A DNA stretch of 64,000 nucleotides from an uncultured Lachnospiraceae bacterium (GTDB lineage Bacteria > Bacillota > Clostridia > Lachnospirales > Lachnospiraceae), in the NCBI GenBank assembly GCA_910587305.1, contig CAJUKV010000009.1:1-64000 (forward strand), read 5' to 3'. Shown one piece after another: positions 8,113 to 17,360 of the stretch. The stretch's first letter is position 1. Every line of letters starts with the position of its first letter. The position numbers and the translations under genes were made by a program. The notes under the pieces were generated by a model. That model did not search any database, was not told where the DNA came from, and saw nothing but the letters and a program-made list of their open reading frames with translations.

Positions 8113-8265
8113 CAAAGACCTCTCAGCAAGCTGACAGGGCATCAAACTTGTAGTGCAGCAAGCTGCGGGGCAAAAGACCCTCGCGGCATTCGCCAAATGT
8201 CTATGAGACGCTTGCGTCTCTATGAGCAGCCGTTGGCTCATTGCTCGCAGAAACAAGCTCCTGGA
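8113..8265. repeat. Interspersed repeat, family C
   Basis: Modules in order are CAGCAAGCTG, GGGGCAAAAGACCC, CGCGGCATTCGCCAAATG, a hairpin GAGACGC-TT-GCGTCTC, and a tail TTGGCTCATTGCTCGC. Close relatives lie at 26988..27118 and 36406..36630, with tail-only copies elsewhere. The variable hairpin is GGATGC-TTC-GCATCC at 27080, so the pairing is kept while the sequence changes. No open frame of its own. Confidence 0.7.
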
Positions 8266-8310
8266 ACTTCCTGCGCCCAATTTTTTTGGCACATGGGAAT
8301 ATTCTCTATC

Positions 8311-8928
8311 TTATTTCATTCTTCTTGCAACGATTTTATTTGACGCGTGTATATGTTTGGGGACATTCGGATGTTCATCTTCAAACACATAAGACTTAAA
8401 CTGTAAAACGTCCCAATCGGCATATAATTCTTTGATTTCCTCATCTTTTGCCAGACCAATCGCAAATGGCGCAATATCCTCTGATGCCGGTACGGTGTCC
8501 GTAAATATTTGCATTATATGAATACCGCCTATATTAGTACTTTCTTTTGCATTAATAATAAACCTTTTCCAATCATTTTTGCTTACAAAATGCAGAGTTC
8601 CAAAACAAATAACCATATCATAGTGCTGTTCAAATTGACAGGCAGTTAAATCAGCTACAAATGCGTTTACTTGTGTATGAAACAGTTCGCATCTATGTTT
8701 TAGCTTCGCAATTCCATATTCAGACAAATCAAAGGCATCAACATGGTGCCCTTTCCGAGCCAGATATATCGCATTTTGGCCTTCTCCGCACCCTGCCTCC
8801 AATACTTTTGACCGTGCGCTGAGGAAATGCTCAAATTCAGTAATCGTTATGTTAGGCTCATTGGAAAATGTATTGGTATCCAATTCCTGATATGCTTTCT
8901 CCCAAAATGGGACTAAATTTTTATTCAT
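8311..8928 (-). CDS. Class I SAM-dependent methyltransferase (TehB-like)
   Basis: A 205-residue methyltransferase with motif I as VLEAGCGEGQNAIYLA, an acidic motif II strand (VDAFDLSEYGI) and motif IV/V as DMVICFGTLHFV. These identify a Rossmann-type class I enzyme of the TehB/YjhP-like group. The start at 8928 is chosen because GGAGAAA lies about nine bases upstream. An open frame continues another 60 codons upstream, but that part lies in interspersed repeat sequence and is unlikely to be translated. The substrate is unknown, and no neighbour suggests a pathway. Confidence 0.85.
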   Translation of the reverse strand: MNKNLVPFWEKAYQELDTNTFSNEPNITITEFEHFLSARSKVLEAGCGEGQNAIYLARKGHHVDAFDLSEYGIAKLKHRCELFHTQVNAFVADLTACQFEQHYDMVICFGTLHFVSKNDWKRFIINAKESTNIGGIHIMQIFTDTVPASEDIAPFAIGLAKDEEIKELYADWDVLQFKSYVFEDEHPNVPKHIHASNKIVARRMK

Positions 8929-8974
8929 GCAACATTTCTCCGTTTTCATTTCCCAATTATTGACGCAGAATGAT

Positions 8975-9105
8975 TGTTTCAGATGCAAGGCGGAGGAAAA
9001 AGTCATAGCGGTGGCTACGGCGATTGACGGTACTGTGTGCCGGTGGCACACGTTTAGCACGGACCGAAGCGGAGCATAGACCAACGCCGCAGATGAACAA
9101 TCGGA
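8975..9105. repeat. Family C-associated repeat, inverted copy
   Basis: Bases 9013..9070 are nearly the reverse complement of 36486..36545. The shared core encodes neither gene: TGGTCTAYGCTCCGCTTCGG, then a CCGTGCTAA and a GCCACCGGC hairpin. It lies directly upstream of the methyltransferase and produces a spurious N-terminal extension of that frame. Confidence 0.6.
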
Positions 9106-9140
9106 CAAGTCAAGGTGCCGGTTACTTAGTTTTCGTTATA

Positions 9141-10115
9141 CTAGCTGCTGTAGCTGACAATCAGCATCTCAACGCTGATATTGTCGTTCATTTTCCCCGT
9201 CTTAACCGCTTCCTCCGCGGCCACGCACGCTTCCAAGGCTTCCCGTATTTTCGCCTTCTCAAAGCGGGACGCCTGGGTCACATATTTTCCGGCGATAAAG
9301 CCTGGCAGGCCCACTTTCTCTCCAATCGCCTTATTCTGGTACCCCTTTCCCTTAAGCTCCTTTACCTGCAAAAGCAAATTAAACTGTCTGGCAATCAAAA
9401 ACAAAATTCGCATAGGCGGCTCTTTTTGCGCCAAAAGCTCGTAGTAAAGGGTCAGCGCCTTTTTTTGCTTTTTATCGGCGATCGCGCTCACCATGTCAAA
9501 AATGTGGTTTCCTATCCGCCTGGTACATATTTCGTCAATGTCTTTTTCCGTGATTACCTCCTTATCAAGGCAGTAGCAGAAAAGCTTCTCCGTTTCTCTG
9601 CGGATATTCTCCATATCGGTACCCGTCTTTTCCAGCAAAAACTCAAGGGCAGGACCTGATATTTTCTTATTCTCCTTCTTTATCATTCCCAGAATCCATT
9701 TCTTTAAGGTGGCCTCGTCCTGAATGGCAAATTCCACCGCGCACCCCTTAGAAGACACTGTCTTATAAAGCCGGTTCCTCTTATCCACCTGGGTTTCCAC
9801 GAACACAAAGTACGCCGTATCCGCAGGGCTTGAAAGATAAGCTACAAGCGCCTCCCCGCCCCCTTTAAAATAACCACTGTTTTCTAAAACAATCAGCCGT
9901 TTTTCGGCAAAAAAAGGAAGCGTTTCCGCCTGGTCAATGACCTCCCCTATGGGGATATCCTTTCCCTCGTAATAATGATAATTCATATTGTCATCGCCAA
10001 TAATGGCCTCTTTTAATTTGTCCCGGTACTGCTTTCTTAAATACCCTTCTTCGCCATACAGAAGGTACATCCTGCTAAACTGTCCCGTCTTTATATCCTG
10101 TATCAAACGCTGCAT
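9141..10115 (-). CDS. holA: DNA polymerase III delta subunit
   Basis: The delta subunit of the clamp loader, about 324 residues, which opens the beta sliding clamp. The N-terminus has YLLYGEEGYLRKQYRDKL, the degenerate ATP-binding-site region of HolA. It is followed by ETLPFFAEKRLIVLEN and the long helical C-terminal part with RRIGNHIFDMVSAIADK and ILFLIARQFNLLLQVKEL. The ATG at 10115 is preferred, since a GGGGGTGAGG stretch precedes it and an earlier start would overlap comEC. It directly follows comEC, a neighbour order common in Firmicutes. Confidence 0.92.
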   Translation of the reverse strand: MQRLIQDIKTGQFSRMYLLYGEEGYLRKQYRDKLKEAIIGDDNMNYHYYEGKDIPIGEVIDQAETLPFFAEKRLIVLENSGYFKGGGEALVAYLSSPADTAYFVFVETQVDKRNRLYKTVSSKGCAVEFAIQDEATLKKWILGMIKKENKKISGPALEFLLEKTGTDMENIRRETEKLFCYCLDKEVITEKDIDEICTRRIGNHIFDMVSAIADKKQKKALTLYYELLAQKEPPMRILFLIARQFNLLLQVKELKGKGYQNKAIGEKVGLPGFIAGKYVTQASRFEKAKIREALEACVAAEEAVKTGKMNDNISVEMLIVSYSS

Positions 10116-10164
10116 CTTCCTTTGCCTCACCCCCTTGCAGGTAAGTATATCACAAACCGGCGGA

Positions 10165-12435
10165 TTATTCATTGAAAAATTTTTTAACCTTTACCTTTCG
10201 CCCGTCCGTGGTAAAAGTAAGGGCCCCGGTTTCATGGGTTATCAGTACTTTGGCGCCCTGTTCCCCAAGCCTTTCCATAAGCTCTCTATGGGGATGCCCG
10301 TAGGAATTATCTTTCCCACAGGATATCACCGTGTATGCCGGATGGACGCTGTCCAGGAAAGCCTCCGGCGTGGAATTTCGTGAACCATGGTGGGCCGCCT
10401 TAAGCACCGTGACCTCCTCCTCACTGTTTTCTCTTTCCTTTTGCCAGGTCTTCATCATCTCTTGTTCCCCCTCGCCCTCCACGTCTCCGGTCAGCATTGC
10501 CGCAAAGTTTCCGTAAGTCAATGCAAGGACAGTCGAATACTCATTGGCCTCCCCGGTCTGATATCCCCGGTAAGGATGAAGGCAGGTAAGGGAAAGCCTG
10601 CCATCTGAAATTTTCTGCCCCCTGCTTATGTAGGATACCGCAATTATGGCTGTCCCGGCTGTCTGTTCCAGCTCCTCATAGCCTTCGTTTCTTCCCTCCT
10701 TTGCAATATCCGGCAGTACCAGATGCTTTATCTTAATTCCCTGCAAAGCGCCTTCCTCCATCAATTCCATGATTCCGTTACAGTGATCCTCGTCAGGATG
10801 CGTCACAAACACCGCCTCCAGCTCGGCAACTCCCTGGGATTTCAGAAAAGGGATAATCCGGTATGTTCCGACGCTGCTCACGGAAGAACTTCCCCCGTCC
10901 ACCAGATAGCAATTTCCTCTCCCGTTTTCAATATAAATACAATCTCCCTGCCCTACATCCAAAAAAGTGATCTTAAGTCCTGTGCCCCCACGCAAGGTCA
11001 ATACCGCCACAGCCGCCGCTACAATCCCCCATTTAGCCGTCATAGGCAGCTTCTTTTTATAAATTACAAGAAGAATTAAAACCAGCAAATAAAATGCCAT
11101 CTGCCACACAGCGGGCCTGCCCGGAGTTAAAAGTCTCCCCGGAAGATTATCGCAAAAGCCGCATGCCCCCTCATACAACAGCAAAATATTCTTTATGATA
11201 AATCCAAAGGGCGCAGCCCCAAGAGGCCACAAAATGCCCAACAGCAAAACCAAAAGCCCCGCTCCCATCAAAAAACTCATAAGCGGAATCACCATAAGAT
11301 TTAATAACACAGAATATATTGGAAACTGATAATAAAACCACAAATAAACAGGTAGGGTAACAGCTGCTACGGCCAGACCGCTCACCCCTGCCTCTACCGC
11401 TTTTTTTATCTTCACCATCTTTCCCATCTTTATCACTTTCTCCACCTTTTCCATCGACATCTTCTCATCCCCTCCCTCCGTAAGTGAAGGAAGCACAAGG
11501 CCAATCCCCAGCACGCATCCAAAGGAAAACACAAAGCCGCTGTGATACCAATAAAGAGGCTGACTTATCAAAATCAAAACCGCCGCCACCCCTAACGCTG
11601 TCAGCATATCGTAAGTGCGCTTTGCAAAAATTGCCGTCATCCGCAGGCAAAACATCAAAACCGCCCTCACAGCCGATACCGAAAAGCCCGTCATTACACC
11701 GTAGAAAACAATCAACGCCACGGACACCGCCGCCGCCCCGTTCATGGATACGCCGCATTTCCTTAAAAGCTTATAAAGTCCCATCCCAAGCATGGATATA
11801 TGCAGACCGGAAATTGCCAGTATATGGGCAATCCCATTCCTCTGATAAAGCGCCTTCAACTCCCTGTCAAGCCCTTCCTTCTCTCCAAGAAGCATGGTCT
11901 GCATCACGGAAGCTTCCCTCCCCGGAAGATTCTCCTTAAGCACGTCGGAAAGAAAGCGCCTTAGTCTATAGGTACTTTCCATAAAATGATTATATTCAAT
12001 TGTTTTTGCCAAAATTTTCGCCTGATTCAGGCGGTAAGAAATTCCGGAAATTTGATAATAAGAATATGCGTCAAATTGACCAGGATTAGATGCTCTTTCA
12101 AAACATGTCACTTTTCCCTCAAGCCGTACCACACAGCCCATTTCGGGCTCCCGCTCACCGGCCCTTAGGTAACAAATCGCCCTTTTCCCCGGCGGCCCGG
12201 TATCCTCCTCCGGCCCTGCACCGCCTTTACCCGAAGAAAAAAGCTTCAAATATAAAACCAACGCCTCCCCCTCTTTCACTTCCCTGACTTCCTTTTGATA
12301 AACCCTTCCTGTCACCGTCACGGTTTTCTTCTGAAAACCGCTGTAATCCACATAAGGCGCCGGCCTGATATGCACCGCCACAAATAAAAATAACGTAACC
12401 GCCAGACAACCGAACCCAAGCGGCCTTCTCCTCAT
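10165..12435 (-). CDS. comEC: ComEC/Rec2 DNA internalisation channel
   Basis: A 756-residue membrane protein that forms the channel for incoming single-stranded DNA in transformation. Residues 1-200 carry the N-terminal OB-like region (DUF4131), the middle has about ten hydrophobic helices with the NGIAHILAISGLHISMLG motif of the competence domain, and the C-terminus is a metallo-beta-lactamase fold (FLDVGQGDCI, THPDEDHCNG, AAHHGSRNST, GHPHRELMERL). Both metal-site histidine clusters are present. GGGGGGAT precedes the ATG. comEA is 3.4 kb away on the same strand, separated by the two-component genes. Confidence 0.93.
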   Translation of the reverse strand: MRRRPLGFGCLAVTLFLFVAVHIRPAPYVDYSGFQKKTVTVTGRVYQKEVREVKEGEALVLYLKLFSSGKGGAGPEEDTGPPGKRAICYLRAGEREPEMGCVVRLEGKVTCFERASNPGQFDAYSYYQISGISYRLNQAKILAKTIEYNHFMESTYRLRRFLSDVLKENLPGREASVMQTMLLGEKEGLDRELKALYQRNGIAHILAISGLHISMLGMGLYKLLRKCGVSMNGAAAVSVALIVFYGVMTGFSVSAVRAVLMFCLRMTAIFAKRTYDMLTALGVAAVLILISQPLYWYHSGFVFSFGCVLGIGLVLPSLTEGGDEKMSMEKVEKVIKMGKMVKIKKAVEAGVSGLAVAAVTLPVYLWFYYQFPIYSVLLNLMVIPLMSFLMGAGLLVLLLGILWPLGAAPFGFIIKNILLLYEGACGFCDNLPGRLLTPGRPAVWQMAFYLLVLILLVIYKKKLPMTAKWGIVAAAVAVLTLRGGTGLKITFLDVGQGDCIYIENGRGNCYLVDGGSSSVSSVGTYRIIPFLKSQGVAELEAVFVTHPDEDHCNGIMELMEEGALQGIKIKHLVLPDIAKEGRNEGYEELEQTAGTAIIAVSYISRGQKISDGRLSLTCLHPYRGYQTGEANEYSTVLALTYGNFAAMLTGDVEGEGEQEMMKTWQKERENSEEEVTVLKAAHHGSRNSTPEAFLDSVHPAYTVISCGKDNSYGHPHRELMERLGEQGAKVLITHETGALTFTTDGRKVKVKKFFNE

Positions 12436-12477
12436 ACTATCCCCCCATTCTTATCAATATTCCATAAGGAACCCCTT

Positions 12478-12520
12478 GAAGCAAGCAGTCACTTGGCTCG
12501 TTGCTCGCGGGAATAAACCA
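12478..12520. repeat. Family C tail repeat
   Basis: Contains CTTGGCTCGTTGCTCGCGGG followed by AATAAA, the recurrent tail of family C. It sits in the 88-base gap between comEC and the GerMN lipoprotein gene. Confidence 0.55.
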
Positions 12521-12523
12521 ATT

Positions 12524-13456
12524 TTATTCCACCAACTCCAAATTTCTCTCAAAAACTGTAGAAAGACTGGTATTCTCCTTATAATTCACCGTACTGTCCC
12601 CATTCACGGACAGCTGCACCTTATTCACATTAGAAAGCTCCACCAGCGAATTTGTGATAGAGTAAATCGTCACATCCGAAGTTACATTATAAATCTGCGT
12701 CAAAAAAGTATTGTCCAAATCCACATAGCAAATACCATCCTTCACATTGACACTGATAATCTTCGTATCCGGATTGATGGTCGGAAACGCCTTTTCCCCC
12801 TCTTTGGGCCCCGCAATCAACTGTTCCAGCACCAATCTTTCCATGGAAATATTACTGCTGTAGACCACCGACCTGCTTACGGTTTTTAATCTGTCCCCCT
12901 TTTCGCCTGCAAGATATAAATTAAGCTTCACTCTCTCATAGGTATTAATCTCGTTCCCCGCATTATCGATAAACAGATCCGCGCTCATGATGCCTATCAC
13001 ATTTCCGGCCATATCCAGCAAGGGCTCCGTCCTGATTTGAAAGGACACGTACTTTATCCCTTCAATCTGCGTCAGGGTCCTCACAATAGCCGCCCGCACC
13101 AGCACCTCCGTAGTAACCGGCATATACCTGTAATTATCGTCAAAATTTAAGGTAAGCTGGTCCTCCGCAATGCTGTAATCCAACAAAGTGATGCTGTCAG
13201 ATAAAGGCGCTTTGTATTCCAGCTTTTCGGAAACAGCCTGCAGCTGCTCCAAAAGCTCGGAAAGCAGCTTTTCCGTATCCGTGCTTTCTGTTTCCGTCAC
13301 ATATTCCTGGGGATAAATACCCGTCTCATCATTGTTGACATAATATACCGCGTATTTGTCTCCCTGCTCCTCCTTTGCCTGGCGGCTGCAGGCGCAAATC
13401 ACCGGTATCAGAAAAATAAGCAGGATAAACCATTTTCCTTTTCTATTCAAATTCAT
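12524..13456 (-). CDS. GerMN-domain lipoprotein
   Basis: A 310-residue secreted lipoprotein: basic NLNRKGK, a hydrophobic stretch, then the lipobox ICAC. Two GerMN/sporulation-type domains follow, about residues 60-145 and 170-290. The second ends SVNVKDGICYVDLDNTFL and VNKVQLSVNG. The start at 13456 is chosen because GGAGG lies six bases upstream. It is the third gene of a response regulator, histidine kinase, lipoprotein unit. That order parallels the actinobacterial MtrA-MtrB-LpqB set, in which LpqB also has GerMN domains and modulates the kinase. A similar role here is inference. Confidence 0.85.
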   Translation of the reverse strand: MNLNRKGKWFILLIFLIPVICACSRQAKEEQGDKYAVYYVNNDETGIYPQEYVTETESTDTEKLLSELLEQLQAVSEKLEYKAPLSDSITLLDYSIAEDQLTLNFDDNYRYMPVTTEVLVRAAIVRTLTQIEGIKYVSFQIRTEPLLDMAGNVIGIMSADLFIDNAGNEINTYERVKLNLYLAGEKGDRLKTVSRSVVYSSNISMERLVLEQLIAGPKEGEKAFPTINPDTKIISVNVKDGICYVDLDNTFLTQIYNVTSDVTIYSITNSLVELSNVNKVQLSVNGDSTVNYKENTSLSTVFERNLELVE

Positions 13457-13524
13457 TTTCATCCTCCATACTTCCAATAGCCCGCAAATCCGGACGCGAA
13501 GCACAAATTTACGCATACCCGGAT

Positions 13525-15006
13525 TTAAACCAAAACCCTCGTAAGCGGTATTTTAACCGTAAACGTGCTTCCTTCTCCCTCAACACTTTCCAGCCTGATA
13601 GAACCCCGATGGCGCAAAATAGCGCTTCTTGTGATGGCAAGGCCAAGGCCCGTACCTCCGATTTCCCTTGAATGGGATTTGTCCACCCGGTAAAACCGCT
13701 CGTAAATCTGTTCAAAGGATTCCTCCGGAATGCCAATTCCCGTATCAGCCACCACTATGGTAAAAAACTGATGATCCGCATCTAAGGTCACGTCCACTTT
13801 TCCCTGCTCTTTGTTGTACTTAATTGCATTTTCAACCAAGTTCGTCAAAATCAGCGACATCTTCACCTCGTCAACTTCCGCCAGTATTTCGCGTTTGCTG
13901 ATCAACGTAACTTCCACATTCTTTTTCCTTGCAATGGGACGGATTCTCTTTAAAATCGTTTCCGCCAATACATTAATATCCACCACGCTGATATTCAGCT
14001 CCGTGGCGGGCTTATCCAGTTTCACCAGGGCCAGCAGGTCGTTGATGATTTTGTTTTCCCGCTCCACCTCCTGCGCAATATCTACCATAAATTCATGATA
14101 AAGCTCCGCCGGTACATCCTTCTGGGCCAGCAGGGAATCCGCCAAAACCTTAACGGAGGTGATAGGCGTTTTCAGCTCGTGGGAGACATTTGCCACAAAT
14201 TCCTGCCTGGAATCATCTAACGTTTTCATCCTCACCAAAAGACTGTTAAACGCATCCACGATATGCTCCGTTTCCAGATAATCAGGCACCGAAATCGGCT
14301 CGTTGGTATATCCTTCCTTCACTTCGCCGATGGCCTTCGATACTCTGTCAAAGGGACGAATCAAGACCTGGGCGAGCACAAGGGCAAGGGCAAAGATGCA
14401 AAATACCATGATAATCTCCACAATCTGCGCCTTCCGGTTCAAGATTTCCATGGTCATGACAATACTGTCCGTGGAAACGCTGGTGAGCATTACGCCTCTT
14501 ACAATCTCCGTTCCCTCGGGCATGTCCTCCGTTGCATTCTGCGCAGAAACCGTCTCCACAATGGGAACCGTCATTTCAATAAAACCGTTTACCGCATCAT
14601 AATTAGTGGTATTGGTACCCTTCAGGCAGCGGATGACTTCCTCGGAGATAATCACTTTGCCCTCACTGATACCGTAGGTATCCTTCACCACCTTCAGCTC
14701 CCCATTGATGATCAGAACACGTCCATTATACAGATTTGAAAGCTGCTCAAGCTCAGCCCCAATCATCTCCGACGAGGTGTCCTGCAGGTAGTTATATGTA
14801 ATAAGGTGATTTGCAATAATTCTGAGCTGGGTCTGCACATCGTTCGTCCGCACGTTCACCGCACGGCTCTCATAGTTTTCCAAGATACCTACCCGCAAAA
14901 AGATACTGGGAATTGCGCCCACAAGAAATATAATGATAAACAGGCGGACTTTAAGGCTCCGCCATACCTTCAGCTTTTTCAGATTTGTTTTTATCCCGTA
15001 AGCCAT
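13525..15006 (-). CDS. Sensor histidine kinase, WalK/PhoR-like
   Basis: A membrane histidine kinase of about 493 residues. One helix near residues 22-40, an extracellular region of about 150 residues, a second helix near 195-215 and a HAMP linker are followed by the HisKA dimerisation helix (FVANVSHELKTPITSVKVLA, phosphorylated His) and a HATPase domain with NLVENAIKYN, DTGIGIP and GGTGLGLAI. The ATG at 15006 is chosen over an upstream GTG on ribosome-site spacing. It lies 43 bases after the response regulator and 69 bases before the GerMN gene. The stimulus is probably envelope related, by analogy with WalK/MtrB. Confidence 0.92.
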   Translation of the reverse strand: MAYGIKTNLKKLKVWRSLKVRLFIIIFLVGAIPSIFLRVGILENYESRAVNVRTNDVQTQLRIIANHLITYNYLQDTSSEMIGAELEQLSNLYNGRVLIINGELKVVKDTYGISEGKVIISEEVIRCLKGTNTTNYDAVNGFIEMTVPIVETVSAQNATEDMPEGTEIVRGVMLTSVSTDSIVMTMEILNRKAQIVEIIMVFCIFALALVLAQVLIRPFDRVSKAIGEVKEGYTNEPISVPDYLETEHIVDAFNSLLVRMKTLDDSRQEFVANVSHELKTPITSVKVLADSLLAQKDVPAELYHEFMVDIAQEVERENKIINDLLALVKLDKPATELNISVVDINVLAETILKRIRPIARKKNVEVTLISKREILAEVDEVKMSLILTNLVENAIKYNKEQGKVDVTLDADHQFFTIVVADTGIGIPEESFEQIYERFYRVDKSHSREIGGTGLGLAITRSAILRHRGSIRLESVEGEGSTFTVKIPLTRVLV

Positions 15007-15057
15007 GCTCCGCACTGCCTTTCCAAAAATTATAAAAGCCCATCGGGCAGCCGTCCA

Positions 15058-15738
15058 TTATGCAAAATAATATCCGACTCCCCACTTTGTGTGCACATAC
15101 TTTGGCTCCGACGGATTCTTTTCTATCTTTTCACGCAGTCTTCTGATATGGACGTCCACTGTCCGCACATCCCCCGGATAATCGTTTCCCCACACCAGTT
15201 TCAGAAGCTTCTCTCTTCCATATACTTTATTGGCGTTCACCACAAGCAGCTCTAAAAGTTCAAATTCTTTGGCCGTCAGATTGATTTCCTTTCCCGCCAC
15301 ATAAACCCTCCTGCCCTCGCAGTCAAGCTTCATGTCTCCGCTTTCAATCACCTTTGCCGCCTCTTTGGGCTTAGGGGAAGTGCGTCTGATAATGGCTTTC
15401 AGCCTTGCCTTTACCTCCAGAATGTTAAACGGCTTAATAATATAATCATCTGCGCCGTATTCCAGGCCCAGAATTTTATCCATGTCCTCTCCCTTTGCGG
15501 TCAGCATAACGATTGGCACATTGGAAAATTCTCTCACCTGCTGGCAGACCTCAAAACCCGTAAGCTTGGGCAGCATCACGTCAAGGAGAATGATATCGTA
15601 GGTTTTGTTCCTAATCATCTCCAGCGCTTCTTCCCCATCATAGGCACAATCCACTTCCATTCCATCCTGCTCTAAACTGAATCTGATTCCTTTTACAATC
15701 AGCTTTTCATCATCCACTACCAGAACTTTCTTCGCCAT
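15058..15738 (-). CDS. OmpR-family response regulator, WalR/PhoP-like
   Basis: A 226-residue response regulator. The receiver domain has DDE near residue 9-11, the phospho-acceptor Asp in IILLDVMLP and the conserved IIKPFN Lys. The winged-helix effector domain (about 125-225) ends with the usual GDVRTVDVHIRRLREKI and VHTKWGVGYYF. It is the first gene of the unit with the kinase and GerMN lipoprotein. Upstream (15739..15864) is a hairpin, GCCCTAGGC/GCCGCCTTAGGGC, which resembles the AAGGCGGC stems of the repeat family A. Confidence 0.93.
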   Translation of the reverse strand: MAKKVLVVDDEKLIVKGIRFSLEQDGMEVDCAYDGEEALEMIRNKTYDIILLDVMLPKLTGFEVCQQVREFSNVPIVMLTAKGEDMDKILGLEYGADDYIIKPFNILEVKARLKAIIRRTSPKPKEAAKVIESGDMKLDCEGRRVYVAGKEINLTAKEFELLELLVVNANKVYGREKLLKLVWGNDYPGDVRTVDVHIRRLREKIEKNPSEPKYVHTKWGVGYYFA

Positions 15739-15864
15739 ATTTCAACACCCGTCCTCTCCCTGGCCCTAAGGCGGCATAGCCTAGGGCGCCACTTTTACAC
15801 TTAACCGGCCAAGATACCATCTTAAGCCGTCAAATCTCTTTATTTTCTCTTGGACTTTGGAATT

Positions 15865-16602
15865 CTATACCGTAATTCCGTCCTTTATTTTCTGAAATAA
15901 TCCGCCCTTTATTCCTTCCACCTGCATAATATCTTCAATCTTCTTAAAAGGCCCGTTTTTTTCCCGATAAGCAATGATACTCTTTGCCTTACTTTGTCCT
16001 ATCCCCGGAAGTGTGCACAAAAGCTCCTCGCCTGCTGTATTAATGTTAATTAAGGAAGTATCCTCCCCCTTAACACCGCCGCTATTATTTGCATTGCCTG
16101 CGCTTCCTGCTGACTCCTGCCACTTTGGCAAAACGCCTGACTCCCTGGTCTGTTCCTTAGTAGGCACATACAATTTCATTCCGTCCGAAAGGAAGTCCGC
16201 CTGATTTAAAAAATCCTCGTCCGCATCCTCCTTAAATCCGCCCGCCTTCTCAATTGCCTGATAGACTCTGCTCTCCCCTTCTAATATATATACGCCCGGA
16301 TGTGCCACCGCGCCGCAGATATGTACAACACACTCCTTTATCTCCTGCCCGCCATTGTGACCGGTTTGATCGTTTGTCTGCTCTCCTGCCCGGGGACTTT
16401 CGCTCTGCGAATCTTCTATCAAAGGGGACGGACCCTTTAAATCATCCACAGCCCCTTCCCCTTCTGACAAAGCATCCGATGTAACATTCTCTACAGGCAA
16501 TAAAAACTCTTCCTGCCCCTTTCCCATATATTTTCCACACCCAGAAAAAATACCGGAAATCAAAACAAGAATCCCCACCGCTATTTTTACTTTTTCATTC
16601 AT
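15865..16602 (-). CDS. comEA: ComEA-family DNA receptor (SLBB + helix-hairpin-helix)
   Basis: A 245-residue surface DNA-binding protein for competence. A hydrophobic N-terminus ends in a lipobox-like FSGC. A Glu/Ser-rich spacer follows, then an SLBB domain (VVHICGAVAHPGVYIL to DGMKLYVPT, about 95-155) and a C-terminal double helix-hairpin-helix domain with INTAGEELLCTLPGIGQSKA and IMQVEGIKGGLFQKIK. The start at 16602 is favoured, as AGGAGGT lies seven bases upstream. Upstream is a family D palindromic leader that ends at this ribosome site. With ComEC at 10165 it supports a DNA uptake system, although pilus genes are not in the window. Confidence 0.92.
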   Translation of the reverse strand: MNEKVKIAVGILVLISGIFSGCGKYMGKGQEEFLLPVENVTSDALSEGEGAVDDLKGPSPLIEDSQSESPRAGEQTNDQTGHNGGQEIKECVVHICGAVAHPGVYILEGESRVYQAIEKAGGFKEDADEDFLNQADFLSDGMKLYVPTKEQTRESGVLPKWQESAGSAGNANNSGGVKGEDTSLININTAGEELLCTLPGIGQSKAKSIIAYREKNGPFKKIEDIMQVEGIKGGLFQKIKDGITV

Positions 16603-16838
16603 CGTCATACCTCCTGTTTACAATAGGCAAAATTTATGGTCAAATAGCGCAAGCTGTGCCTGCGATACTGCGCTAAAATTCCTTTTTGCAAAAACAGAAA
16701 GCCCCTTATAACGATACTATTTTATTGTAAATGAAATTCCCCTCATTGACAAGCCGGAAGTTCCCGTTTTATTTTGTATGAAAATCCGCATAATTAACCC
16801 TCTGCGGCCAAACTACGTTTTTACAAAGTGAATGTATC

Positions 16839-17270
16839 CTATTCCCATTTAAAAAGTATAATCCCCACAATTGCAACCCCCATTCCAATCACTTTCTTCC
16901 ACTGCAGCGGCTGTTTTTCCACTCCAAATAGTCCTAACAGCTCTATCACATAAGCCACAAGCAGCTGCGCCACCACAATCAGCATAGCTGCCTTCGCCGG
17001 GCCTAAAAGCTCCATGCCCTTTATCACGGTATAAGTGATAAACGCCCCAATTGTTCCTCCTAACAGCATGTATTTGGGCTCCACCTTAAGCAGGGCCCCA
17101 AAAGACGATCTATCGGCAAAAAGCCATGCCGCAAGACAGACCAAAAGCGCGGTAAACTGCACAAATGCATTGGCTACCCAGATGCTGGAAGACTTGGTTA
17201 CCTGGGTGTTAAACACTCCCTGAATGCTCATAAGCGCACCGGAAATCAGCGCAATAAAAAATCCAATCAT
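16839..17270 (-). CDS. YdcZ/DUF606-type small DMT transporter
   Basis: A 143-residue integral membrane protein with about five hydrophobic helices. IALISGALMSIQGVFNTQV at the start and PKYMLLGGTIGAFITYTVIKG, PAKAAMLIVVAQL in the middle match the DUF606/YdcZ branch of drug/metabolite transporters, which usually work as paired or duplicated five-helix units. AAGGAGG six bases before the ATG at 17270 fixes the start. The substrate is unknown. It follows the solute-binding protein gene by 90 bases but shares no obvious function with it. Confidence 0.8.
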   Translation of the reverse strand: MIGFFIALISGALMSIQGVFNTQVTKSSSIWVANAFVQFTALLVCLAAWLFADRSSFGALLKVEPKYMLLGGTIGAFITYTVIKGMELLGPAKAAMLIVVAQLLVAYVIELLGLFGVEKQPLQWKKVIGMGVAIVGIILFKWE

Positions 17271-17360
17271 ATGGCTCCTCCTTAACAAGTTTAATGTTGA
17301 ACGGTTTAAAAACACTTTTATCATCCCCATATGATTGGAAAATTATTCATTTGTACTTTT

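Noticed and set aside
8929..9108. N-terminal extension of the methyltransferase
   Set aside because: Encoded by interspersed repeat sequence; the internal ATG has a good ribosome site and family-like start.
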